A program made the translations under genes and the position numbers. Shown piece by piece: positions 8,060 through 16,471 of a stretch of 64,000 nt of DNA. The notes under the pieces were generated by a model, which was given only the letters and a program-made list of their open reading frames with translations, was not told the DNA's origin and made no database searches. Positions within the stretch are counted from its first letter, which is position 1; every line of letters starts with the position of its first letter. The DNA is from Streptomyces spiramyceticus (GTDB lineage: Bacteria; Actinomycetota; Actinomycetes; Streptomycetales; Streptomycetaceae), in NCBI RefSeq assembly GCF_028807635.1, contig NZ_JARBAX010000001.1, positions 2,762,001 through 2,826,000 of the forward strand, written 5' to 3'.

Positions 8060-8683
8060 ATGGCGAAGGACACACCACCCCGCTGGGACCGCAGGATGCA
8101 GCAGCGGCTCGCACGCGGGGAGGCGGCGGCGCTCGGGGAGTTGTACGACAAGTTCGCTTCGCTGGTGCACAGCCTCGCCCATCGGGTGCTCGACAACGAC
8201 GCGGCCGCCGACCAGATCACGCGCGAAGTGTTCGGTTACGTATGGGAGAACCCGGACGCGTACGACCCCAAGCAGGGCTCGATGAGGTCCTGGGTGGCCG
8301 GGCTCACGCACCGGCAGGCGGTGCACCGGCTGCGGCAGACCGAGGCCGCGGCGCTGATGGACGGTGGCGAAGGCAGCGCGGAGGAGCTGGAGCTGAAGGT
8401 CCGCAGGGCGTCGGCCGCGGCCCGCGCGGACTACATCGTGACGTCGATGCCCGCGCCGCTGCGGGCCGCGCTGGAGCTCGCGTACTTCCAGCGCAGGGAC
8501 TACCGGCAGACGGCGGCCGACCTGGGCGTCACGGAGGACGAGGCGCGCAGAAGGCTGCGGCTGGGTCTGCAGCTGCTGTCCACGGCGAACCCCGGGCGTC
8601 CGGAGGCGGCGGTCGAGGGTGCGGCATTTCCGTCCGGGATGTACGGATTTGGGCATACCGGGCAGCAGGGGCTGCCACGATGA
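8060..8683 (+). CDS. ECF-type RNA polymerase sigma factor
   Basis: A 207-residue sigma-70 family factor with region 2 at about residues 20-95 (ALGELYDKFASLVHSLAHRV, then EVFGYVWENPDAYDP and MRSWVAGLTHRQAVHRLR). Region 4 lies at about 125-175 (MPAPLRAALELAYFQRRDYR, then QTAADLGVTEDEARRRLRLG, a helix-turn-helix that reads the -35 box). A GGGGG ribosome site precedes the ATG. Its TGA overlaps the ATG of the anti-sigma gene, so production of the two is coupled. Target promoters cannot be read from this window. Confidence 0.93.
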   Translation: MAKDTPPRWDRRMQQRLARGEAAALGELYDKFASLVHSLAHRVLDNDAAADQITREVFGYVWENPDAYDPKQGSMRSWVAGLTHRQAVHRLRQTEAAALMDGGEGSAEELELKVRRASAAARADYIVTSMPAPLRAALELAYFQRRDYRQTAADLGVTEDEARRRLRLGLQLLSTANPGRPEAAVEGAAFPSGMYGFGHTGQQGLPR

Positions 8684-10026
8684 GCGGGCTCCACGAGCCC
8701 GGCCGCCCCGACGACGGGGCCGAAGGGGCCGACGCAGCCCGTGGAGCCGACGGCTCCGGCGGCTCTCGCGGCTCCGAGGGGCGCGACCGGCCGGGGAACC
8801 GGGCCCCGCGTATACCGTGGCCGAGAGCGGCGCCGGACGACCGCGAAGTGCTGGGCCCCGCGCCCCCGGCGCCCGCACCGCCATCTCCTCCGCGCACCCA
8901 CAAAGTGCTGAAGTCGCTGCTGGGCGCGTGGGCGCTCTCCGCGTGCGCACCCGAGGAGACGGCGGCCGTCGAGGAGCACCTCACCGCCTGCGCACCGTGC
9001 GCCGACGAGGCGCTGCGGCTGCGGGACGCCGTCGGCCTGCTCCACACCGAGCGCAGCCTGGACCTCGACCCGCTGCTGCGCAACCGCGTGCTCGACAGCT
9101 GCCTCGGCCGCAGACCCGCGCGCATCCCCGTCCCCGCCTGGGCCACGCCGTACGACGCGGAGACGGCACGCCTCGACGCGCTGCTGCGGGACATCGGCGA
9201 CTCGGAATGGCACGCTCCGGTGCGCCTCAAGTGGTTCGCGGGTGTGGGGGCGACGACCCGCAAGACGACGGTCGCCGGTGTCATCGGGCACCTCATGACC
9301 GTCGACGGCCTCGTCGCGACGGCCCTCGGCCTCGACGACCCTTGCCCAAGTTCTCGGCTTCGCTCGAACAGGGGGGACCCCATTGGCGCGGACGCCCCCG
9401 CCACCCCGGCGGAGCGCACCGAGGCGTACTGGCGCGGCTCCCACTTCCCGCCGACCCGCACGGTCCGTGAGCCGTGGCGCGAGCAGAGCCACGCACTGGT
9501 CCGCACGGTCTCGTTCGCGGGCCGCGGAGTGGCCGAACTGTCGGTTTCGTACGGCGACTTCGCGCTGCCCCTGCGCGACGCGCTGCTCGACCGGGCCTTC
9601 GAGTGCTGGGTGCACGCGGGAGACATCGCGGACGCGGTGGACTATCCGTACGAACCGCCGGCCGCCGGGCACCTGAACCGCATGATCGATCTGGCGGCCC
9701 GGATGATCCCCGCAACGCTCGCGGCCCGCCGCAGGGCCGGGCTCGCGGCGCCCGCGCGCCGCCTGGTGACCGCAGGCTCGCCCGGCCGGTCCCTGCACCT
9801 GGAGATCGAGGGCGCGGGCGGCGGCGACTGGTACATCGCACTGGACTCGCCCGCGGCGGTCGGCTCGCGCGACCACGAGGTGGCGCATGTGGCGCTGGAC
9901 GGGGTCGAGTTCTGCCGGCTGGCGTCCGGGCACGTGCCGCCGGAGGACGCGGCGGCAGGCCAGACGGGCGATCGCGAAGCGATCAGGGACGTGCTGTTCG
10001 CGGCGGCGTCACTGAGCCGACTCTAG
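8680..10026 (+). CDS. Zinc-finger anti-sigma factor fused to a mycothiol-dependent isomerase-like domain
   Basis: The 448-residue product has a Pro/Gly-rich N terminus (1-75), then a ZAS-type anti-sigma domain with His-x3-Cys-x2-Cys in EEHLTACAPCADE. A maleylpyruvate-isomerase/DinB-like domain follows (about 165-440), including VAGVIGHLMTVDGLVATAL, WVHAGDIADAVDYPY and a C-terminal SCP2-like part. Unlike classic membrane anti-sigmas there is no transmembrane helix, so the protein is probably cytosolic. Linking a Cys/His zinc site to a domain whose relatives use mycothiol suggests thiol or redox sensing; that is inference. A 56-bp repeat adds about 18 residues inside the second domain (9339-9394). 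Confidence 0.85.
   Translation: MSGLHEPGRPDDGAEGADAARGADGSGGSRGSEGRDRPGNRAPRIPWPRAAPDDREVLGPAPPAPAPPSPPRTHKVLKSLLGAWALSACAPEETAAVEEHLTACAPCADEALRLRDAVGLLHTERSLDLDPLLRNRVLDSCLGRRPARIPVPAWATPYDAETARLDALLRDIGDSEWHAPVRLKWFAGVGATTRKTTVAGVIGHLMTVDGLVATALGLDDPCPSSRLRSNRGDPIGADAPATPAERTEAYWRGSHFPPTRTVREPWREQSHALVRTVSFAGRGVAELSVSYGDFALPLRDALLDRAFECWVHAGDIADAVDYPYEPPAAGHLNRMIDLAARMIPATLAARRRAGLAAPARRLVTAGSPGRSLHLEIEGAGGGDWYIALDSPAAVGSRDHEVAHVALDGVEFCRLASGHVPPEDAAAGQTGDREAIRDVLFAAASLSRL
9339..9394. repeat. 56-bp palindromic repeat in coding sequence (copy A)
   Basis: 54 of 56 bases match copy B at 37933-37988 (one G/C and one G/A change). The core is a hairpin: GTTC and GAAC flanked by CCC(C) and GGGG. 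Here it is read in frame as PSSRLRSNRGDPIGAD inside the anti-sigma fusion, between ATALGLDDP and the conserved AERTEAYWRGSHFP. Copy B lies in an unrelated gene on the opposite strand and is read in another frame. Confidence 0.85.
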
Positions 10027-10079
10027 GGCGGGTGGGGAAGGCTCCGCCGGAGGGCTTCGCCGGAGGCACTCGCGTGCTA

Positions 10080-10182
10080 GGGCGTGTCCGGCGGATCACG
10101 CCTGGGCCGCGGGGCTTGGCACGCACATCTGCGCTGATATAGCGCCGCACCCTGAAGCCGGCCTGATCCGCCGGACACGCCC
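10080..10182. mobile_element. 103-bp MITE-like element with 19-bp terminal inverted repeats
   Basis: GGGCGTGTCCGGCGGATCA at the left end is repeated as its exact reverse complement at the right end (10164-10182). The element is flanked on both sides by TA, a target duplication typical of IS630/mariner-type (and some IS5) elements. The roughly 65-bp interior has no ORF. The right-hand TA plus the first element base make up the TAG stop of purU. Confidence 0.75.
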
Positions 10183-11057
10183 TACGCGAACACCACCGTC
10201 CGCCGCCCGTTCAGCAGCACGCGGTGCTCGCTGTGCCACTTCACCGCCCGCGCAAGCGCCTGGCACTCCACGTCCCGCCCGATCGCCACCAGCTGCTCCG
10301 GCGTCACGTCGTGGCCCACCCGCTCGACCTCCTGCTCGATGATCGGGCCCTCGTCGAGGTCCGCCGTCACATAGTGCGCGGTCGCGCCGATGAGCTTCAC
10401 ACCGCGCGCATGCGCCTGGTGGTACGGCTTCGCACCCTTGAAGCTCGGCAGGAAGGAGTGGTGGATGTTGATGATCCGGCCGCTCAGCTGCTTGCACAGG
10501 TCGTCCGACAGGACCTGCATGTAGCGGGCGAGCACGACCAGCTCCACGTTCTCGGAGCGCACCAGCTCCAGCAGCTGCGCCTCCGCCTCCGGCTTGTTGT
10601 CCCGCGTGACCGGAATGTGGTGGAAGGGGACGTCGTACGAGCCGACCAGCTCCGCGAAGTCCGTGTGGTTCGAGACGACCGCCGCGATCTCGACCGGCAG
10701 GGCGCCGCTGCGCGACCGGAAGAGCAGGTCGTTCAGGCAGTGCCCGAACTTCGAGACCATCAGCACGATCCGCATCCGCTCCTGCGGGCGGTGGATCTGC
10801 CAGTCCATCCGGAACGAGTCACCGATCGCCGCAAAGCTCGCCCGCAGCTTCTCGACCGTCACCGGTGCGTCCGCCGAGAAGTGGACCCGCATGAAGAAGA
10901 GTCCGGTGTCGCGGTCGCCGAACTGCTGGCTGTCCATGATGTTGCAGCCGGTCATGAAGAGGTAACTCGACACCGCATGGACGATGCCCTGCTTGTCCGG
11001 GCAGGACAGGGTGAGGACGTACTGGTCTGCTGGGGGGACGGGCTGCGCGACGCTCAT
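10182..11057 (-). CDS. purU: Formyltetrahydrofolate deformylase
   Basis: A 291-residue enzyme that hydrolyses 10-formyl-THF to formate and THF, balancing one-carbon pools and feeding formate to PurT-type purine synthesis. An N-terminal ACT domain (about 10-90, YVLTLSCPDKQGIVHAVSSY) precedes the formyltransferase fold. That fold carries the catalytic Asn/His in INIHHSFLPSFKGA and the Asp in YVTADLDEGPIIEQ. Length is normal for the family. Start is ATG 11057. The stop codon TAG is formed at the junction with a MITE-like repeat. Confidence 0.96.
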   Translation of the reverse strand: MSVAQPVPPADQYVLTLSCPDKQGIVHAVSSYLFMTGCNIMDSQQFGDRDTGLFFMRVHFSADAPVTVEKLRASFAAIGDSFRMDWQIHRPQERMRIVLMVSKFGHCLNDLLFRSRSGALPVEIAAVVSNHTDFAELVGSYDVPFHHIPVTRDNKPEAEAQLLELVRSENVELVVLARYMQVLSDDLCKQLSGRIINIHHSFLPSFKGAKPYHQAHARGVKLIGATAHYVTADLDEGPIIEQEVERVGHDVTPEQLVAIGRDVECQALARAVKWHSEHRVLLNGRRTVVFA

Positions 11058-11086
11058 GCCCCCGAGGATTTCATATCCGGCACGGG

Positions 11087-11533
11087 TCAGGGGGAGCTGG
11101 TCAGGATGCGGATGACGTCCAGCGTGCGCGGCACCGTGTCCGGGTCGTCCCCGTCGTTCACCGCCAGCCGCACGTGCGCCTCGCGGGCCGCCCGTACCGC
11201 CTCCGGCCAGGCATGGTGCTCCAGGTACGCCGATACGGGCGCGTCCGCCCCCACCTGGTGCATGATCCGCAGCACCCGCAGGACGGCTACGTCGACGAGC
11301 GACGCCTCCTGGGAGTCCCGGAAGATCGTGCCGACGTACTTCTCGGCCGACCAGTTGTCCAGCCAGGTGTCCTCGACCAGACGGTACACAGCGTCTGTCA
11401 CGTCCCCGTAGCCCTCAAGACCGGCCAGCCAGCACTCCTGCTGGAAGACGGGGTCGGAGAGCATGTGCAGCGCCGATCGCACGTTCGTGCGCCAGCGCCA
11501 CCACGGCATGTCATTGAGCGGCATGCCGCCCAT
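11087..11533 (-). CDS. Conserved protein of unknown function next to purU
   Basis: About 148 residues starting MGGMPLNDMPWWRWRTNVR. The protein is rich in Trp near the N terminus and helical throughout (HMLSDPVFQQECWLAGLEGY, LVEDTWLDNWSAEKYVGTIF), with no signal peptide or clear membrane segment. ATG 11533 was chosen because the stretch after it looks conserved while upstream codons look random; ATG 11524 (MPLND) is equally possible, as ribosome sites are weak. It lies 29 nt upstream of purU on the same strand and is probably co-transcribed. I recognise it only as a conserved Streptomyces hypothetical. Confidence 0.75.
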   Translation of the reverse strand: MGGMPLNDMPWWRWRTNVRSALHMLSDPVFQQECWLAGLEGYGDVTDAVYRLVEDTWLDNWSAEKYVGTIFRDSQEASLVDVAVLRVLRIMHQVGADAPVSAYLEHHAWPEAVRAAREAHVRLAVNDGDDPDTVPRTLDVIRILTSSP

Positions 11534-11704
11534 GGTGGGGGAGCGACGGCCGCGACGGGAAGAGTTAACCGAACCTTGCACGGTTGCAGATCGTACGTTC
11601 CTGGATCGAGCGGACGCACAGCCCCCCGCAATTCACCTCGATGTCACTCATCGTTGGGACATGCTCACTCCGCCGTTACCCGTGGGGCGGAAGCGTGCTT
11701 GCAC

Positions 11705-13036
11705 ATGACCGGACGGCGAAGCCCTTCCTCCCACCGCCCACGCCTTTCCAGGGCCGCGACGTTATTCGCCGCCTGTACAGCAACGGCGGTCGGGGCGTCG
11801 TTGCTGGCCGGGTGCGGACTACTCCCTGGAGGCTCGGGGGGCTCCAGGGAGCCCGTGACCGTGATGACCTGGGCGCCCGAGGGCACCCAGGCCACGAACA
11901 TGCCGGGCATGCCCGCCATGGCCAAGGCCTACGCCCGCTGGGTCAACGCGAACGGCGGCCTCGCGGGCCATGAGCTCCGGGTCGTCACCTGCAACGAGCA
12001 CAACACGACGGTCGGCGCCGCCAACTGCGCCAGGCAGGCCGTCCGGCAGAACGCGATCGCGGTGGTCGGCTCGTACAGCCAGCACGGCCGGGCCTTCATG
12101 GCCCCCCTGGAGATCGCCGGCATCCCGTACATCGGTGGATACGGCGTCTCCGACGAGGAGTTCACGAGCCCTCTCTCGTACCCCGTCAACGGCGGTCAGG
12201 CGGCCCTTCTCGCCGGCAACGGCAGGCAGCTCGCCCGCGACTGCGACCGTGTCTCGCTCGTACGCCCCGACACCGTCGCCGGCGACGACATGCCCGCACT
12301 CCTCGGCGCCGGCCTCACGGCGGGCTCCCGCAAGCCCGCCGCCGACATCCGGGCGCCGGAGGATGCGGGCGACTACACGGCGCAGGCGCGCGAGGCGCTC
12401 AAGAGCGCGGGCGCCTTCGATGCGTACGGGGCCGGGAAGGGCTGCGTCACGTCGGTGCTCGGCGACCGTACGGAGACGTTCTTCGACTCGTTCCGGCGGC
12501 TGGAGAGCGAGGTCGTCAACGACGTCGGCGTCGCGTCGGTCCTCGGCAGCGTGGGGCAGCCGCTCCTCGACCGTACGGGCGGCAAGAACGGACCCTTCGA
12601 GGGCGCGTACGTCACAGGCTGGTACCCGGTGGCGAGCGACTCGCGCTGGGACCCGATGCGCAAGGTCATCCGCGAGCACGCCTTCGCGGACAACCGGATC
12701 GACCCGGCGGACCCCGGGGTGCAGACGACGTGGATCGCGTACACCGTCCTGAACGAGACGCTCAAGTCGGTCGCCGAGGGCGGCGGGGACGGCAAGGGCG
12801 GCATTACGTCGTCCGACGTCTTCCGCGCACTGAACGACGACGCGGGCGTGGAGACGGGCGGCCTCACGCCGACGCTCAGCTGGCGCCTGGAGGACATGCT
12901 GGCGGCCCGTGATTTCCCGCGCATCGTCAACAGGGACGTGACGTTCCAGGTGGTGCGGAAGGGACGGCTGGTGTCCGTGAAGAAGGGCTTCGTCGACGTC
13001 GGCGAAACGCTCGTACGGGCGCCGTCGGCGGGCTGA
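11705..13036 (+). CDS. Substrate-binding lipoprotein (branched-chain amino acid/Leu-binding type)
   Basis: A 443-residue type-I periplasmic-binding-fold lipoprotein. After a basic N terminus (MTGRRSPSSHRPRLSR) comes a hydrophobic stretch ending in the lipobox LLAGC (Cys around residue 36). The mature part begins with a PVTVMTWAPEG strand, followed by AYARWVNANGGLAGHELRVV, typical of LivK/AmiC-like receptors. No permease or ATPase gene is adjacent, so it may be an orphan receptor or serve a distant transporter. Start is ATG 11705. A strong terminator separates it from the convergent gene. Confidence 0.88.
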   Translation: MTGRRSPSSHRPRLSRAATLFAACTATAVGASLLAGCGLLPGGSGGSREPVTVMTWAPEGTQATNMPGMPAMAKAYARWVNANGGLAGHELRVVTCNEHNTTVGAANCARQAVRQNAIAVVGSYSQHGRAFMAPLEIAGIPYIGGYGVSDEEFTSPLSYPVNGGQAALLAGNGRQLARDCDRVSLVRPDTVAGDDMPALLGAGLTAGSRKPAADIRAPEDAGDYTAQAREALKSAGAFDAYGAGKGCVTSVLGDRTETFFDSFRRLESEVVNDVGVASVLGSVGQPLLDRTGGKNGPFEGAYVTGWYPVASDSRWDPMRKVIREHAFADNRIDPADPGVQTTWIAYTVLNETLKSVAEGGGDGKGGITSSDVFRALNDDAGVETGGLTPTLSWRLEDMLAARDFPRIVNRDVTFQVVRKGRLVSVKKGFVDVGETLVRAPSAG

Positions 13037-13048
13037 GTCCCTCAGCCC

Positions 13049-13076
13049 GCCGTGGGGGCCCCTGGGCCCCCACGGC
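13049..13076. terminator. Strong hairpin terminator between convergent genes
   Basis: GCCGTGGGGGCCC and GGGCCCCCACGGC form a perfect 13-bp stem with a 2-nt gap. It lies 13 nt after the lipoprotein stop and 25 nt before the end of the opposing gene, so it can serve both strands. Confidence 0.85.
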
Positions 13077-13100
13077 AGCGTCGCAGGCAAGCCCGACCCG

Positions 13101-14885
13101 TCAGAGCTGCGTCGGGACGCGCTCCGTCAGCCCGTGCTGCTTGGCGATCGCGTTCCACAACCCGACCGCCTCCTTCTTCGCCGCCGACGCCTTGCCGCTT
13201 TCACGGTTGCCCGCCTGCTGCTGCGGCGTCGACCGCGCGTGGCCCTTCTTGCAGCCCCTCTTGCCCGCCACCTGGTCGGCCCAGGCCGCGTAGTGGTTGT
13301 CGGCCGCGGCCGACGCCTTCCACGCGGTCGTGAGCGAGGCCGACAGCTGCTCGTGCTTCGGCAGCTTGTCGACGGTCAGGCCTTCGAGCCTGGTCACCAG
13401 GCCGTTGCGCTGCTTGGCGGCGGCACGCAGGTCGCCGGCCGCCTCCGACAGGTTCTTGCAGGCCCCGATGGCCTGGACCGCCTTGATCACGGAGTCGCGG
13501 CTGTTGTTGCTGTCGGCGAGCAGCGCATCGAGCGACTCGGCCTGCGGCTTTGCGGGGTCGTCGGCGGCCTGCGGCGAGTCGTCGCCGGCGGGCGAACTCA
13601 CCGCTGCGACGGGGGACTTGTCATCGTCCTTGTCGTCGCCCCCGCTGAGCAGCGCCCCGGCGCCGAGGCCCAGCAGGGAGCAGCCGATGACGACGGCGGC
13701 GATCAGCGGCACGCGCGACGACGTGCGGCGCGGCGCGGCGGTGTCGGCGTGCGCATCCGGTACGCCGTAGCCGTCGGGGGCGTTACGGCGCGCGGCGCGT
13801 CCCTGGGGCTGCTGGGGCGGCGGCTGCGGGCTGAACCGCGGCATCTGCTGGGTGGAGTCCGGCGTCTGGGGGTCGGCGTCGGCCCGGAAGAGGCTGTCGA
13901 ACTCGGCGGGCGGCGTGCGGTCCTCGGGAGCGCCGGGCCGGATGCCGTACGGGGCGCCGGCGGGCGGCTGCGGGGCGTTCGGCACGGGCGGCAGGTACTG
14001 GGTGGCGTCCGCGTCGGCGGGAGCCGGGCCGGACGCCGGGGCTGACTGGGACCGGCCGAGGAACTGCGTTGACTCGGCGGGGTTTTCGGGGGGCAGGGCG
14101 CCCGGCCCGGTCGGCGGTACGTAGGGGATGTACTGAGTGGCGTCCGCCTCGCCCCCCGGCGCTCCCGCACCGGCCTCCTGCGGCAACGGCTGCGCACCGG
14201 GCAACGGCTCCCGGTGCTGCTGGTGCGGCACCGGCAGGGGCGCCCCGGGCTGCGGCGCGGAGGCCTGCGGCAGAGGCTGGCCACCGTACTGCTGCGGCGA
14301 CTGCGCTCCGTGCTGCGGCTGCGCCCCCGGCTGGGCACCGTACTGCTGCGGCTGCGCGCCGGGCTGCGGCTGGCCGCCGTACTGCTGCGCTGCCTCCGCA
14401 CCGTATTGCTGAGGCTGCGGCTGCGCGCCGGGCTGAGGCTGAGCCCCCTGCTGCGGCAACGGCGCCCCCGGCTGCCCGCCGTACTGCTGCTGCTGTGCCC
14501 CGGGCTGCGGCTGCGCGCCGTACTGCTGCTGCGGCTGTCCCCCGGGCTGCGCACCGTACTGCTGCGGCTGGCCCCCGTACTGCTGCGGCGGCTGCGGCTG
14601 GGCACCGTACTGCGGCTGCGCCCCGGGCTGCGGCTGGCTGCCGTACTGCTGCTGCGGCGGCTGCACCGGCGGGGCACCGTACTGCTGCTGCTGCGCCTGC
14701 TGCTGTGACGCCGCCTGGGGGCCCCACGGATCGCCCCACGGCTGGCCGCCCGCCGGGGCCACCTGCTCCTCGGACGTCCCGGGTATCCAGGGTCCACTGC
14801 CATCTGCGGGCAGCACGACACCTTCGTGCGCGGGCCGTCGCGCAGCGGGAAGCTGCGAGTCGTCACCCTGTCCGCTCTGCGTCAC
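13101..14885 (-). CDS. Membrane protein with long Pro/Gln/Gly/Tyr-rich repeat region
   Basis: A 594-residue protein with three parts. Residues about 60-240 are low-complexity tandem repeats of QQYGAQPQPGAQP type. An acidic/Pro linker then carries repeated DATQYIPYVPP-like units (threonines before Gln-Tyr). One transmembrane helix follows around residue 395 (VPLIAAVVIGCSLLGLGAGA), and then an extracellular helical domain of about 170 residues (ADNHYAAWADQVAGKRGCKKGHARS). GTG 14885 follows TAGGAGT at good spacing. The cytoplasmic TQY/TQF repeats resemble FHA-binding or phospho-Thr motifs of actinobacterial kinase substrates; that is inference. Function unknown. Confidence 0.85.
   Translation of the reverse strand: MTQSGQGDDSQLPAARRPAHEGVVLPADGSGPWIPGTSEEQVAPAGGQPWGDPWGPQAASQQQAQQQQYGAPPVQPPQQQYGSQPQPGAQPQYGAQPQPPQQYGGQPQQYGAQPGGQPQQQYGAQPQPGAQQQQYGGQPGAPLPQQGAQPQPGAQPQPQQYGAEAAQQYGGQPQPGAQPQQYGAQPGAQPQHGAQSPQQYGGQPLPQASAPQPGAPLPVPHQQHREPLPGAQPLPQEAGAGAPGGEADATQYIPYVPPTGPGALPPENPAESTQFLGRSQSAPASGPAPADADATQYLPPVPNAPQPPAGAPYGIRPGAPEDRTPPAEFDSLFRADADPQTPDSTQQMPRFSPQPPPQQPQGRAARRNAPDGYGVPDAHADTAAPRRTSSRVPLIAAVVIGCSLLGLGAGALLSGGDDKDDDKSPVAAVSSPAGDDSPQAADDPAKPQAESLDALLADSNNSRDSVIKAVQAIGACKNLSEAAGDLRAAAKQRNGLVTRLEGLTVDKLPKHEQLSASLTTAWKASAAADNHYAAWADQVAGKRGCKKGHARSTPQQQAGNRESGKASAAKKEAVGLWNAIAKQHGLTERVPTQL
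14160..14715. repeat. Coding tandem repeats (Gln/Gly/Tyr/Pro units)
   Basis: Degenerate units of roughly 30-45 bp built on CCGTACTGCTGCGGCTG and GCGCCGGGCTGCGGCTG recur more than a dozen times. On the minus strand they encode QQYGAQPQ and PGAQPQP blocks. Unit boundaries vary by whole codons, so the frame is always kept; length variation by slippage or recombination is likely. Confidence 0.8.
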
Positions 14886-15067
14886 CGGGACTCCTACGTG
14901 TGGATCTACATGTGGACCTACGGAACCGTCGGTTCACGCTACCGGGTGACAACACCCCTCTGCCACGCACCCACAGTCCCCACACACGCACCTGGCGCCC
15001 CAGTGACAAGAACCACGCCCAAGACGCTGTTGAAGCCCCGCACATCCAGATCCCGCGCCGCCGGCCC

Positions 15068-16453
15068 CTACGCCGCCTGGATCTCCATCCGTGCCCCGAA
15101 TTCCCGGACCACCGGCTCGTCCCGGTACGGGTCGAGCCGCTGCTGGAAGTCGTCCAGATATTCCGCGCCCCGGTTCGACCGCAGCCTGCCCAGCAGTTCC
15201 ACCGCGCGCGTCCCCGTGTAGCAGGCCTGCTCGACCTCGCGCTGCTGCACCTGGGCCGTGGCCAGCAGGACCAGGCCGATCGCCCGGCGCCGCGCCCGCG
15301 ATTCCGGGTGGCCGTCGAGGGCGTCCTGGGCGCGACGTGCCGCCGCCTCGCCCTGGCCGAGGTCGCGGTGGCAGTGCGCGAGCTCGTCGGCGAGGTAGGC
15401 GTGGTCGAAGTGCGCGATCCACGCCGGGTCGTCGCCCGTGTCGGCCTCCGAACGCTCCAGCGCCCCCAGCGCCCGCCCCGCCACCGCGTTGCACGCCCGC
15501 GCGTCGCCCATCAGCGCGTGCCCGCGCGCCTCCGCCGCCCAGAACATGGCCTCCGCACGGGGCGTCACCTGTCCCCGCGCCCCCTCCTGCGCGGCCCGCG
15601 CCAGCTGCGCGATCTCGCGCGGATTGCCGAGCTGGGCCGCCAGGTGGCTCATGGACGCGGCCAGTACGTACCCGCCGTAGCCGCGGTCGCCCGCCGCCTG
15701 CGCGAGCCGCAGGGCCTGGATGTAGTAGCGCTGGGCGAGCCCCGGCTGGCCCGTGTCGACGGCCATGTAGCCCGCGAGCTCCGTCAGCCGCGCGACCGCC
15801 GCGAAGAGGTCCCGGCCGACCGATTCGCGGTACGAGCCGGACAGCAGCCCGGACACGACACTGTTGAGGTAGTGGACGACGATCGGCCGTACGTGCCCGC
15901 TGCCGAAGCGGTGGTCGAGGTCAACCAGGGCGTCCGTCGTCGCCCGTACCGCCTCCACGTCGGACGCGCCGACCCGCCCGCCGCCCGCAGTCCTGGCCAC
16001 CTGGGAGTCCGCACCCGTGATGAGCCAGTCGCGGCTCGGCTCGACGAGCGCCGACGCGGCGACCGTGGACCCCGAAAGGAAATCGCGGCGCCCCACGTCG
16101 CTGCGCCACAGCTCACAGACCTGCTCGATCGCGCCGAGGACGGTCGGCGAGAACTGGAGCCCGATCCCGGAAGCCAGGTTCTTGCCGTTGGCCATGCCGA
16201 TCTCGTCGATCGTGACCGTACGCCCGAGTTTGCGCCCGATCGCTTCCGCGATGATGCCGGGAGCGCGTCCGCGCGGCTGCTGTCCGCGCAGCCAGCGGGC
16301 CACCGACGTCTTGTCGTACCGCAGGTCGAGCCCGTGTTCGGCGCCACACATATTGACGCGACGGGCCAGCCCCGCGTTGGAGCACCCGGCTTCCTGAATG
16401 AGCGCCTGCAACCGTTCGTTCGGCTGACGGGCGATGAGAGGCCTGGCTGCCAT
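15068..16453 (-). CDS. Helix-turn-helix regulator with TPR-like C-terminal region
   Basis: A 461-residue cytosolic regulator. The N-terminal 60 residues look like a XRE-type helix-turn-helix (ERLQALIQEAGCSNAGLARRVN, TSVARWLRGQQPRG). A long alpha-helical part follows from about 190 to 440 with TPR-like pairs (LAGYMAVDTGQPGLAQRYYI, ARGHALMGDARACNAVAGRA). This layout is common in Streptomyces developmental and antibiotic regulators. ATG 16453 follows AGGGGGTAG. Three TGATCA sites just upstream (16472-16519) suggest autoregulation. Confidence 0.85.
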   Translation of the reverse strand: MAARPLIARQPNERLQALIQEAGCSNAGLARRVNMCGAEHGLDLRYDKTSVARWLRGQQPRGRAPGIIAEAIGRKLGRTVTIDEIGMANGKNLASGIGLQFSPTVLGAIEQVCELWRSDVGRRDFLSGSTVAASALVEPSRDWLITGADSQVARTAGGGRVGASDVEAVRATTDALVDLDHRFGSGHVRPIVVHYLNSVVSGLLSGSYRESVGRDLFAAVARLTELAGYMAVDTGQPGLAQRYYIQALRLAQAAGDRGYGGYVLAASMSHLAAQLGNPREIAQLARAAQEGARGQVTPRAEAMFWAAEARGHALMGDARACNAVAGRALGALERSEADTGDDPAWIAHFDHAYLADELAHCHRDLGQGEAAARRAQDALDGHPESRARRRAIGLVLLATAQVQQREVEQACYTGTRAVELLGRLRSNRGAEYLDDFQQRLDPYRDEPVVREFGARMEIQAA

Positions 16454-16471
16454 TGACTACCCCCTGGTGCC

